Positions 1-6,698 of a stretch of DNA of 11,508 nt are shown here, piece after piece (within the stretch, counting starts at the first letter, position 1; each line of letters starts with the position of its first letter). Made by a program: the position numbers and the translations under genes. Below the pieces are notes generated by a model. The model was not told the DNA's origin. It was given only the letters and a program-made list of their open reading frames with translations, and searched no databases. The DNA is from Planctomycetaceae bacterium (GTDB taxonomy: Bacteria > Planctomycetota > Planctomycetia > Pirellulales > Pirellulaceae). Where the stretch lies: positions 1-11,508 of the forward strand of contig DTSG01000276.1 of assembly GCA_012965455.1 (NCBI GenBank), written 5' to 3'.

Positions 1-921
1 CAAACAAACCAGACCGCGAGCGCGACCAGCGAACGAGTTGCAGGTCGCTTCGCGTTGCCTGCGATTCCAGTGAGTTTCAAGAGCTTGGGGATTATCATTG
101 GCTTAGCGGCGACATTAGCGGCGATTGGCTTAATTGAGTCGTTGATGACTTTAACTTTGATTGACGAATTGACCGAAAGCAGAGGGTCGGGTAATCGCGA
201 ATGTGTCGCACAAGGTTTAGGAAACTTGGTGTCTGGTTTGTTTGGCAGTATGGGCGGTTGTGCGATGATTGGTCAGTCGATGATCAACATTCGTTCCGGT
301 GGTCGACATCGGCTTTCCGGCGTGACGGCAGCGGTCTGTCTACTCGGCTTCATATTGATACCGCCTTTGTGGGCATGTATCGGCATGATTCCAGTGCCTG
401 CGCTTATCGGAGTGATGTTTATCGTGGTGATTGCGACGTTTGAGTGGACGAGTTTACGGTTGTGGAACAAGATTCCGCGGAGTGACATGTTTGTCATTGT
501 GGTCGTTTCTGCGATAACGGTGTTTTTTGATTTAGCGATTGCCGTGGCTGCTGGGGTGGCGATATCTGCCCTAGTTTTTGCTTGGAAAAAGTCACAGCGG
601 ATTCAGGCGGACATTGTGCTTGAGGGAGATATCAAGAGTTACGAATTACGTGGTCCGTTGTTCTTTGGCGCGGTAACCTCGTTTAAAGAGATATTTACAC
701 CTAGCGAAGATCCTGCGGTTATCAACATCGAGTTTAAGGACACGCGCGTCTACGATCATTCGGCATTGGAGGCGATCAATGGCATTTGCGCGAAGTATCG
801 TGCGTTGGGCAAGACTGTGATTTTGAAAAACCTCTCGGAAGAATGCCAGATTTTGCTTAATCGAGCTGAGCCTATCATGGACGTGACGATAGACGATCAA
901 GACTGTCACACAGCGCTCTAA
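1..921 (+). CDS. SulP-family anion permease (sulfate/bicarbonate type) with C-terminal STAS domain, 5' truncated
   Basis: This is the C-terminal 306 residues of an inner-membrane SulP (SLC26-like) permease; the frame is open back to base 1, so the true start lies outside the window. Family members are usually about 490-570 residues, so roughly the last 60% is present. Visible family signatures are NRECVAQG and GGCAMIGQSMIN (fragment residues 65-96), then hydrophobic segments at about 108-120, 127-146 and 164-193. A STAS domain follows from about residue 203 to the end, carrying the DHSALEAI motif (about 252-259) that matches the conserved Asp-x-Ser region of SulP STAS domains. Fold and family are secure; the substrate (sulfate, bicarbonate or another anion) cannot be read from sequence. 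Two sulfatase genes lie in the window, so sulfate transport is plausible but inferred. It ends with TAA, and I see no terminator hairpin before the next gene. Confidence 0.93.
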   Translation, partial: QTNQTASATSERVAGRFALPAIPVSFKSLGIIIGLAATLAAIGLIESLMTLTLIDELTESRGSGNRECVAQGLGNLVSGLFGSMGGCAMIGQSMINIRSGGRHRLSGVTAAVCLLGFILIPPLWACIGMIPVPALIGVMFIVVIATFEWTSLRLWNKIPRSDMFVIVVVSAITVFFDLAIAVAAGVAISALVFAWKKSQRIQADIVLEGDIKSYELRGPLFFGAVTSFKEIFTPSEDPAVINIEFKDTRVYDHSALEAINGICAKYRALGKTVILKNLSEECQILLNRAEPIMDVTIDDQDCHTAL

Positions 922-945
922 TTATTGAAGCGGATTCTATTGGTG

Positions 946-974
946 TTCAATCGCCGGCGGATTTCGCATATAAT
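946..974 (+). promoter_or_regulatory. Candidate promoter for the DUF1501 gene
   Basis: A perfect -10 hexamer TATAAT lies at 969-974. With a 17-bp spacer the matching -35 is TTCAAT (946-951), which matches only 3 of 6 consensus bases. Transcription would begin near 981, giving a leader of about 37 nt before the ATG at 1018. The 96-bp gap and this element suggest the DUF1501 gene is not simply co-transcribed with the permease. Confidence 0.45.
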
Positions 975-1017
975 AGTTTTATACAATGCACCCTGGCTTG
1001 ATACTGGGTAACAACGC

Positions 1018-2382
1018 ATGAGCGGGCAATCTCAACATACTTCGCAGGTCAACAGGCGGCAGGCACTTGTCACTGCTGGTGCTGCTGGATTAACGGGCTT
1101 AACGCTCACCAATCTTTTACGCGAAGAGTCGTGTGCTACCGGTCGTGGCAGCTCCAACAAGCAAGCTAACTCGGTAATCTTGCTATGGATGCGCGGGGGA
1201 CCGTCGCAGCATGAGACTTGGGACCCGAAGCCAGATGCGCCAGTGGAGTTTCGTGGGGCGTTCGGATCGCGATCAACATCAGTCCCCGGAACGCAGATTG
1301 TCGACATGCTGCCTCAGTGCGCCGCAATTCAACACAAATGGTCGATCATCCGTAGCCTGCATCACAGCAACGCAGGGCACTCGGCAGGTGATCAAATTGT
1401 GTTTACCGGTTACCCGCCAGGGTCAGATCCGAATATCAATGTGCATCCGAGTTGTGGCGCTATTACCTCGCAGCAACTTGGGCATTTAAATCCTGAGTTA
1501 CCAGCCTACGTAATGATTCCGCGACAAGTCCCGGGGACAGACTCTGCCTATCTTGGAGCGGCGCATAAACCGTTTGAGACATTGGCAGACCCCGCGACCA
1601 AGGGTGCATTCAAGTTACAGAACTTTACACTTCAAGAGACGATTAGCAATAAACGATTTGCGGATCGCAAGGGTCTGTTGAGAGAGTTTGACAGATTCAA
1701 GGCCGAGGTGGATAGTAGTGGGCAAATGGAATCGTTAGGAACGTTTCAGCAGAAAGCGTATTCTATTTTGGCGAGTGACCGAGCTCGGGCTGCGTTTGAC
1801 ATTGACGCGGAGCCGGCGGAGGTTCGAGAGCGCTATGGGTTTGTAGAAACTTATAACCCAATGGATCCACGCAGGTGTAGTGCCAGTCCTTTTAATCAAC
1901 GATTTTTGTTAGCTCGTCGACTTGTAGAAGCGGGTGTGCGACTGGTGACGGTGGATTGCCGCTGGTGGGACACTCATGTGCAGGGAATTGATTCGATGAA
2001 GAATGGGTTTCTACCGCGGTGGGACCAAGCCTATCCGGCGTTGATCAGTGACTTGCAAGAACGGGGGATGCTGGACACGACGATGGTGTTGGCGTGGGGC
2101 GAGTTTGGCAGGACGCCGCGTGTGAACAAGGACAACGGTCGCGATCATTACCCAAACGTATTCAGTGCAGCGATTGCCGGCGGTGCGGTGCAGGGTGGGC
2201 GTGTTGTGGGATCCTCGGATGCCAAGGGAGCATTCCCTAAGGATCGCCCAGTGACTCCTCAAGATGTTTTGGCCACGCTGTACGATCATTTGGGCGTAGA
2301 CACCCACCGTCACTATCTAGACCATTCCGGTCGTCCCGTCCAAACGCTACCCTTTGGCGAACCGATTGCCGAACTACTATAG
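1018..2382 (+). CDS. DUF1501 family protein with Tat signal
   Basis: A 454-residue secreted protein of the DUF1501 family (PF07394), which belongs to the alkaline-phosphatase/sulfatase-like superfold and is strongly expanded in planctomycetes. The N-terminus carries a twin-arginine export signal: NRRQALVTAG (residues 12-21), then a Gly/Ala/Leu-rich hydrophobic stretch to about residue 33. Family landmarks are WMRGGPSQHETWDPKPDAP (57-75), HHSNAGHSAGD (115-125), a WWDTH motif and the C-terminal WGEFGRTPR followed by GRDHYPN, which contain the likely metal-binding His/Asp residues. Length is normal for the family. Its biochemical activity is not established. In planctomycetes these genes usually follow a DUF1549/DUF1553 cytochrome-like partner; here the upstream neighbour is a SulP permease and no partner is present. 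It converges with a sulfatase gene 66 bp away. No clear Shine-Dalgarno precedes the ATG. Confidence 0.92.
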   Translation: MSGQSQHTSQVNRRQALVTAGAAGLTGLTLTNLLREESCATGRGSSNKQANSVILLWMRGGPSQHETWDPKPDAPVEFRGAFGSRSTSVPGTQIVDMLPQCAAIQHKWSIIRSLHHSNAGHSAGDQIVFTGYPPGSDPNINVHPSCGAITSQQLGHLNPELPAYVMIPRQVPGTDSAYLGAAHKPFETLADPATKGAFKLQNFTLQETISNKRFADRKGLLREFDRFKAEVDSSGQMESLGTFQQKAYSILASDRARAAFDIDAEPAEVRERYGFVETYNPMDPRRCSASPFNQRFLLARRLVEAGVRLVTVDCRWWDTHVQGIDSMKNGFLPRWDQAYPALISDLQERGMLDTTMVLAWGEFGRTPRVNKDNGRDHYPNVFSAAIAGGAVQGGRVVGSSDAKGAFPKDRPVTPQDVLATLYDHLGVDTHRHYLDHSGRPVQTLPFGEPIAELL

Positions 2383-2448
2383 AACAACGTCCGGTAAAGT
2401 CCCATTCGCCTGCATTCGTAGCTAACCACCGCTGCTCATTCGCGAATC

Positions 2449-3795
2449 CTATTTAACGACGCTGTCATTATCCGCAGCACGAACTTGCTCTAACGTCACC
2501 ATCATGGAAAGCACGCGTTGCAAGTGAGCGGACGCGAGATTCGTCTTCTCCGCGGGATCTTCAGCTATGTTGTACAGCTCATACCGCTGTTTGTTGTTGG
2601 ATTCCACGAGCTTCCAGTCACCGATTCGCAGTGAACAAGCTCGCCAGTTTGGACCGGCGATGTAGATAGCACGTTCGGCGATTTCCGTTCCTTTGGTCAA
2701 CAAACTCGAGAGGTCGGTCCCGTCCCAGGCCAAGACGCGATCGGATTGAAAACCGGCTAGTTTGCAGAAGGTTGGCATCCAGTCGGCGATGAAGACTGGA
2801 GTGGCATTTTTTCCCGCAGCGACTTTACCGGGCCATGAGACCAGCGTGGGGACGCGCGTGCCACCCTCGTAGATGCTACCTTTTTGGTCGCGGAGTGGCT
2901 TATTGCTGGCGGTAAGTTTTCCAGGCAGCGATTCGTCGAGGGGGTACTTGAGGTCCTTATTTGAGGCCCAACTACCGCCATTGTCACTGGTGAACACTAC
3001 CAGTGTGTTTCGCCGCAGGTCGTGGTCGTCAAGTGCTTGCAGAATTCGGCCGACGCTGTGGTCAAGGTGCATGATACAGGCCGCGTACTGGCGGGCGATT
3101 GGTTCGGTGATGGCGGCGGGGACTTCGTCGAGCCAATCTTTGGTTTCGTTTATCGGTAAGTGGACGGCGGTGAAGGGTACGTAGAGAAAAAAAGGTTTAC
3201 TGCCTCTTTCAGAGTTGCCAGCGATCCAAGAAACGGCTTCGTTGGTGAGCAAGTCGGTAACATGGCCTTCTTCTTCGATGAGAGTTTCGTTGCGATGCCA
3301 AGTGATGGAATAGGGGCCTTTTTTGTAGCGATGGGTAAAGGAGGTGATACCGCCGGCGAGTGAACCGTAGCTGTGGTCGAAACCGAAGTGATTGGGTCCC
3401 CATTTGGGGAGTGACCCGAGGTGCCATTTTCCGGTGAGGCAGGTTTCATAGCCTTGAGATTTAAGGGCGCGCGCTAAGGTGACCGTGTTGGTTGGAAGTG
3501 CGAGGGTGTTCGTGGGCGTAGTGATTCCGAACCGACTCCAACAGCGACCGGTCAATAGTGCGGTGCGAGTGGGTGAGCAGACTGGGGCGACGTAGTGTTG
3601 CGTGAGTTCGAGGGACTTGGCGGCCAATTGTTTGAGGTTTGGCGTAGGGGCGTTTCCCTGGTGGTCATTAAAGGCCACGTCGGCCCAGCCGAGGTCATCG
3701 GCCATGATAAAGACGATGTTCGGCGGCGCGGCTTGTGCGGTTGCCGCGGTTGCAAGACTCAACACACAGCAGAATCGTAATATTTTATTAAGCAT
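2449..3795 (-). CDS. Secreted sulfatase (arylsulfatase family, CSPTR active site)
   Basis: A 448-residue type I sulfatase that hydrolyses sulfate esters, probably on a polysaccharide or glycosaminoglycan-like substrate outside the cytoplasm. A Sec signal peptide is visible (residues 1 to about 22, ending AQA, before APPNIVFIMADDLG). The catalytic set is complete: metal ligands D33-D34, the formylglycine precursor C73 in CSPTR (CxPxR, modified by a formylglycine-generating enzyme that must be encoded elsewhere), K123/H125 in GKWHLG, H212 in AVHLP, D271-N272 in TSDNGG, and K305 in RDQKGS. Overall layout resembles arylsulfatase B-like (N-acetylgalactosamine-4-sulfatase-type) proteins, but the substrate is not decided by this. 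The start was chosen because it gives a normal signal peptide; only a weak GGAAACC precedes it. It is convergent with the DUF1501 gene and divergent from the HIT-HNH pair. Confidence 0.95.
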   Translation of the reverse strand: MLNKILRFCCVLSLATAATAQAAPPNIVFIMADDLGWADVAFNDHQGNAPTPNLKQLAAKSLELTQHYVAPVCSPTRTALLTGRCWSRFGITTPTNTLALPTNTVTLARALKSQGYETCLTGKWHLGSLPKWGPNHFGFDHSYGSLAGGITSFTHRYKKGPYSITWHRNETLIEEEGHVTDLLTNEAVSWIAGNSERGSKPFFLYVPFTAVHLPINETKDWLDEVPAAITEPIARQYAACIMHLDHSVGRILQALDDHDLRRNTLVVFTSDNGGSWASNKDLKYPLDESLPGKLTASNKPLRDQKGSIYEGGTRVPTLVSWPGKVAAGKNATPVFIADWMPTFCKLAGFQSDRVLAWDGTDLSSLLTKGTEIAERAIYIAGPNWRACSLRIGDWKLVESNNKQRYELYNIAEDPAEKTNLASAHLQRVLSMMVTLEQVRAADNDSVVK

Positions 3796-3806
3796 CGATG
3801 GTTTCC

Positions 3807-3833
3807 ATTTGTATCAATTCGTGTATTTCGTGG
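3807..3833. repeat. Three degenerate ~9-10-bp units in the sulfatase 5' leader
   Basis: Three related octamers occur in a row: ATTTGTAT (3807-3814), ATTCGTGT (3817-3824) and TTTCGTGG (3826-3833), spaced 10 and 9 bp apart, roughly one helical turn. They lie between the predicted sulfatase promoter and its start codon. They could be a regulator-binding array or part of a dispersed intergenic repeat; short degenerate repeats also arise by chance. Confidence 0.25.
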
Positions 3834-3877
3834 TCCCCGCTCACCGCAATTCGGCAACCCTATCTGACCCCGCACTG

Positions 3878-3906
3878 ATTATATCATTATCAGGTGGCAG
3901 TGTTGA
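3878..3906 (-). promoter_or_regulatory. Candidate extended -10 promoter for the sulfatase gene
   Basis: Read on the minus strand, TGATATAAT (3886-3878) is a perfect extended -10 (TGn plus TATAAT). A -35-like TCAACA lies at 3906-3901 (4 of 6 consensus bases) with an ideal 17-bp spacer. Transcription would start near 3871, leaving a leader of about 75 nt to the sulfatase ATG at 3795. This is the best-formed promoter in the window. Confidence 0.6.
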
Positions 3907-3954
3907 ACTCAATGCACTCTACAAACCCCCACCAAAGTATTTTTGTGGAGATTT

Positions 3955-3963
3955 TGTTAGAAT
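3955..3963 (+). promoter_or_regulatory. Candidate extended -10 promoter for the HIT-HNH pair
   Basis: TGTTAGAAT matches an extended -10 (TGn followed by TAGAAT, 5 of 6 bases). No good -35 is present 16-18 bp upstream, as is common for extended -10 promoters. Transcription would start near 3970, giving a leader of about 29 nt before the ATG at 3999. It points away from the sulfatase promoter about 70 bp to the left. Confidence 0.4.
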
Positions 3964-3998
3964 GGATGGAAGTGATAGATATCTAGAGTAAATTCCGC

Positions 3999-4385
3999 AT
4001 GAACAACACTTGTCCATTCTGTTCGTTTTGCCCAGAGAACATCTGGTGCGAAGTTCCTCAAGTCGTCGCAGTTTGGGATTCTTTTCCAGTTACGGACGGG
4101 CACTTACTGATCGTGCCGACTACACACGTCCAGAGTTTGTTTGAATTGGACACATTAATCCAAACTCAGCTATGGAGCTTCGTTTCGCAATGCCGCGATG
4201 AGCTAGTCCAACGACTAGGTGTCACGTCATTTAACATTGGCATCAATGACGGTAAGGCTGCGGGGCAAACCATAGACCACGCTCACATACACATTATTCC
4301 GCGCCGAGACGGTGATCATATCGATCCTCGTGGTGGAATTCGTTGGGTTGTCCCCGAGCGTGCTGCGTACTGGGAGGCTGATTGA
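3999..4385 (+). CDS. HIT-family nucleotide-binding hydrolase/transferase
   Basis: A 128-residue histidine-triad protein, a typical length for the family. It begins with a CPFC zinc-type motif (residues 5-8) and contains the catalytic histidine triad HAHIHI (94-99, with H94, H96 and H98) within TIDHAHIHIIPR. The C-terminal DPRGGIRWVVPERAAYW resembles Ap4A-hydrolase/Fhit-like bacterial HIT proteins. Members cleave dinucleoside polyphosphates (Ap4A) or nucleotide-phosphoramidate or adenylate linkages, usually in the cytoplasm. The stop codon overlaps the TTG start of the HNH gene by 4 nt (TTGA at 4382-4385), implying translational coupling and a shared function. Only a weak GAG-type ribosome site precedes the ATG. 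The fold and chemistry class are secure; the substrate in this pair is unknown. Confidence 0.93.
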   Translation: MNNTCPFCSFCPENIWCEVPQVVAVWDSFPVTDGHLLIVPTTHVQSLFELDTLIQTQLWSFVSQCRDELVQRLGVTSFNIGINDGKAAGQTIDHAHIHIIPRRDGDHIDPRGGIRWVVPERAAYWEAD

Positions 4386-5446
4386 TCACGCCACCACCAA
4401 CTCCCGATGAACAACTACAGTTTCTTTACAACATTCAGCGCCTTTTCGCGCAAGGTCGCTTTACAGCTAGTTACAAGTATGCCTTGTTACAATCAATTGC
4501 CGATTTGTGTGTTATGCATGGTGACGACTCGGGTGACTCGCTTGAAATCAAACTCGATGACATAGCCGAGCAATTCATCCATCTTTATTGGCAGCAATGC
4601 CGTCCGTTTTACCCTCATCAAACGTCGCAAGGATTCATACTGCGTCAAAACACTAGCGGGCAAGCCGCGGTGGTTACCCATATTCTTACTAGCCAACGGG
4701 AACTGCATTTATCAGCGTTCAAACTCAAATACGACTATCCAAAGGATTGGGTACGGTTAAAACGCAACGTACGGACGGTAGTATCGCGCCAACCTTTATG
4801 GAAGCTACAAGTTGTTTCTAACGACACCAACGAGTTTTTATACGATGACTTCACGGATACGTCACATGACTCTATCCGTTTGAAATCAGGCGTCGCCTAT
4901 TGCTTCCGAGCGTTTCATTCAATTTTGACCGATATGACACGAGGGGCATGGCTTCGATTTGTACAGACGACTAATACGCAGAGCCTTGGAAATTCAACTG
5001 ACCTAGGAGAATTCCTCTTTAACTGGCAACGTATACCACTGGATAAATTTAAGTTAATTCTGCGTGACCACCAAGAAACTAGGTGCTTCTATTGTCACAA
5101 AATGGTCAAATCGAAAGGCGAGGTCGACCATTTTATTCCATTTTCGCAAAGCCCGACACACTTAGGTCACAACTACGTTTTCACTCATAAATCCTGTAAT
5201 TTGGACAAGTTCGATTTTCTCGCCGCCCATCAACATCTGCATGAATGGGCGCAGCGAAACCTCCACTACGGTGACGAACTCACTGATCTATTCAACGAAC
5301 AAAACCTGCCCAATAATCTTCCCGTCACGCGAAACATTACGAATTGGGCGTATTGCCAAGCGGAATCCACCAAAGCAGAACTGTGGTTACGAAAAAGACG
5401 TGTCATGGAAACGATCCAACCGTCATGGCGTGAGGTGTTGGTGTAG
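4382..5446 (+). CDS. HNH endonuclease-domain protein, coupled to HIT gene
   Basis: A 354-residue protein with a C-terminal HNH nuclease domain. The finger reads RCFYCHK (zinc cysteines C235 and C238), EVDHFIPFS (catalytic D249-H250), HNYVFTHKSCNLDK (H263-N264, C272-N273, K276). All four zinc cysteine/histidine positions and the catalytic His are present, so the nuclease looks competent. The N-terminal 220 residues have no recognised domain; they start with a helical segment, RLFAQGRFTASYKYALLQSI (20-39), and a Lys/Arg-rich patch near 114-131 that could bind nucleic acid. The TTG start at 4382 overlaps the HIT stop and is the only start giving tight coupling. The protein is cytoplasmic, with no signal peptide. 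An HNH nuclease paired with a nucleotide-processing HIT enzyme suggests defence, DNA repair or mobile-element control; this role is inference. Confidence 0.88.
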   Translation: MITPPPTPDEQLQFLYNIQRLFAQGRFTASYKYALLQSIADLCVMHGDDSGDSLEIKLDDIAEQFIHLYWQQCRPFYPHQTSQGFILRQNTSGQAAVVTHILTSQRELHLSAFKLKYDYPKDWVRLKRNVRTVVSRQPLWKLQVVSNDTNEFLYDDFTDTSHDSIRLKSGVAYCFRAFHSILTDMTRGAWLRFVQTTNTQSLGNSTDLGEFLFNWQRIPLDKFKLILRDHQETRCFYCHKMVKSKGEVDHFIPFSQSPTHLGHNYVFTHKSCNLDKFDFLAAHQHLHEWAQRNLHYGDELTDLFNEQNLPNNLPVTRNITNWAYCQAESTKAELWLRKRRVMETIQPSWREVLV

Positions 5447-5490
5447 ATATGTAGATTTTAGTACGATCCAACCAGACCAATTTGCTCGCG

Positions 5491-6186
5491 CTATTTAACA
5501 GGCGCGTAGCACATGGTACCCCATTCTTCGTACGCACCGTAGCGGACGTACACTAACATCGACGCGCGGACGATGTGGTCTAACATCTCAGTGCACAATG
5601 ACACCGAATCCCTGTTCTCGCGACTGTTGTAGGTTGCCGCGCCATGTATCAATTGACACCTCTGTAAATATATCCGCCGCACCAATTGATCCAAGATATT
5701 CGTCCAGTTCCCCGCTAAATACCACGTGTGCGAACTGTAAAAATCCTTCCGCGATTGCTTTGCCGCTAACTCTGTAGGATCGCGCCAAAAATAATTGCTC
5801 AAAAACTGATTGTTGAAAATTGTCTCAACCTGCTCTCGATTATCCAGCAACACCTGCTTAAACAATTTATCCGCGTCTAATTTCACAATCTTCCCGTTAA
5901 ACTCCCGCCACGATGAAATGTCCTTTTTGGGAATATTCTCGTCCTCATTCCACTGACCATACAACGCGTTGAACGCTATCCACTGATAGACCAACGCCTT
6001 GTCAATATCTTTAACTTCGCCAGTATCAGCAGACACTAACTTCTCAACCTCAGCTAGCCAACTGCAGGCCCGGTGAAAACGAATCGCGGTATGACTGCCG
6101 TCAGGATACGTCTTGCTCAACAATTCCTTGTGGGGTATCCAAGCTCGCCTCAAATCTCGAACCGTACAAGTTTCATAACCCGTCAT
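5491..6186 (-). CDS. HEPN domain protein (Apea-like), putative ribonuclease
   Basis: A 231-residue cytoplasmic, mostly helical protein. The C-terminal part has RCQLIHGAATYNSRENR (residues 176-192), where R176 and H181 form the RX4H motif of HEPN ribonucleases; HG followed by A-T-x-NS is typical of Apea-like HEPN proteins. The N-terminal part, IRFHRACSWLAEVE (35-48) and VYQWIAFNALYGQW (66-79), also fits that family. HEPN proteins commonly act as RNases in toxin-antitoxin, abortive-infection and CRISPR contexts, usually as dimers. No antitoxin such as a MNT nucleotidyltransferase is adjacent; neighbours are the convergent HNH gene (44 bp) and, upstream on the same strand, the interrupted thioredoxin-like gene (62 bp). 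A good Shine-Dalgarno, AAGGAA (6200-6195), sits 8 nt before the ATG. No promoter or terminator is evident in the 62-bp gap, so it may be the last gene of the upstream operon. Confidence 0.85.
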   Translation of the reverse strand: MTGYETCTVRDLRRAWIPHKELLSKTYPDGSHTAIRFHRACSWLAEVEKLVSADTGEVKDIDKALVYQWIAFNALYGQWNEDENIPKKDISSWREFNGKIVKLDADKLFKQVLLDNREQVETIFNNQFLSNYFWRDPTELAAKQSRKDFYSSHTWYLAGNWTNILDQLVRRIYLQRCQLIHGAATYNSRENRDSVSLCTEMLDHIVRASMLVYVRYGAYEEWGTMCYAPVK

Positions 6187-6248
6187 GATGAGAATTCCTT
6201 CCGGAGTTGCATGGACTTGGTATCTACTGTTCGCTGTGGGGACCGCTC

Positions 6249-6698
6249 CTAAGGACGTTTTTTCAAATTCCCAAGCAGATGTCGTTCCATGAATTTCAGA
6301 ATCGACTCGAGTGTTTGCGGGTCTTGCAATCTCCCAGCCTCAGTAGCATCCGGTCTGAGAATCAACACATATGCAGAATTCCGCTCAACATTCAGACGCG
6401 GGACAAACTCAGCTCGTCCGTTCTTGGAATCCAAACTTAGGTAAACATATCTCTTCATCAATTTTGCAAACCGCCGGTTCGCACTCGAACTCTCCTGTAG
6501 AGCTCGACATTCAACGCCTCATATCGAATCGTACACATAAACGAAAATCGGCACCCCGCGGCGCTGCGCCTTGGACATCGCGTCTCCCAAATCCGTATCC
6601 GCTGCATTCACTTGAATAACATTCGCACACAACACAAGCAAGACTGCCGCGTAGACCCCCCGCTGCCACAGGTTTTTCGTAGCCACATACATAGTCAT
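6249..6698 (-). pseudogene. Thioredoxin-fold-like secreted protein interrupted by an in-frame UGA at codon 60
   Basis: Read through one in-frame TGA (6521-6519), this is a 149-residue protein. The first 59 codons encode a Sec signal peptide (about residues 1-32, ending VNA before ADTDL), then AMSKAQRRGVPIFVYVYDSI, like the first helix and strand of thioredoxin-like domains. After the TGA come GVECRALQ, a helix and KRYVYLSLDS, again matching the thioredoxin pattern, and the gene ends in TAG. The start ATG (6698-6696) overlaps the upstream stop as ATGA, typical of a coupled operon gene, so the pre-UGA part is a real coding start. C64 would be the second Cys of a WCxxC-like motif; the stop sits where Trp is usual and G61 replaces the first Cys. 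Options are a TGG-to-TGA or CGA-to-TGA nonsense mutation, recoding (for example selenocysteine), or a sequence error. An alternative is a separate 70-residue ORF starting at 6461. Confidence 0.65.
6485..6507 (-). other. Perfect 9-bp RNA hairpin 11 nt downstream of the in-frame UGA
   Basis: On the minus strand TCGAGCTCT (6507-6499), loop ACAGG (6498-6494) and AGAGTTCGA (6493-6485) pair fully, with one G-U and eight Watson-Crick pairs. The UGA ends at 6519 and the stem begins after 11 intervening nt, so the loop starts about 21 nt past the UGA. That distance is like bacterial SECIS elements, which sit within the coding region just after the UGA. There is no bulged U and the loop lacks an early G, so it is not a textbook SECIS. 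It lies inside coding sequence and has no U-tract, so it is not a terminator. Confidence 0.5.

Noticed and set aside
2438..2447. Perfect 10-bp palindrome ATTCGCGAAT between convergent genes
   Set aside because: It has no loop and no U-tract, so it cannot form a normal terminator hairpin; a 10-bp palindrome alone is not enough to call an operator.
3602..3991. A 129-codon plus-strand ORF through the sulfatase start and intergenic region
   Set aside because: Its first half is antisense to the sulfatase signal peptide and active-site region, it has no family features, and it covers the leader and promoters of both divergent genes.
5447..5490. Rho-independent terminator between the convergent HNH and HEPN genes
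   Set aside because: No stem-loop with a following T-run is visible on either strand in this 44-bp gap.
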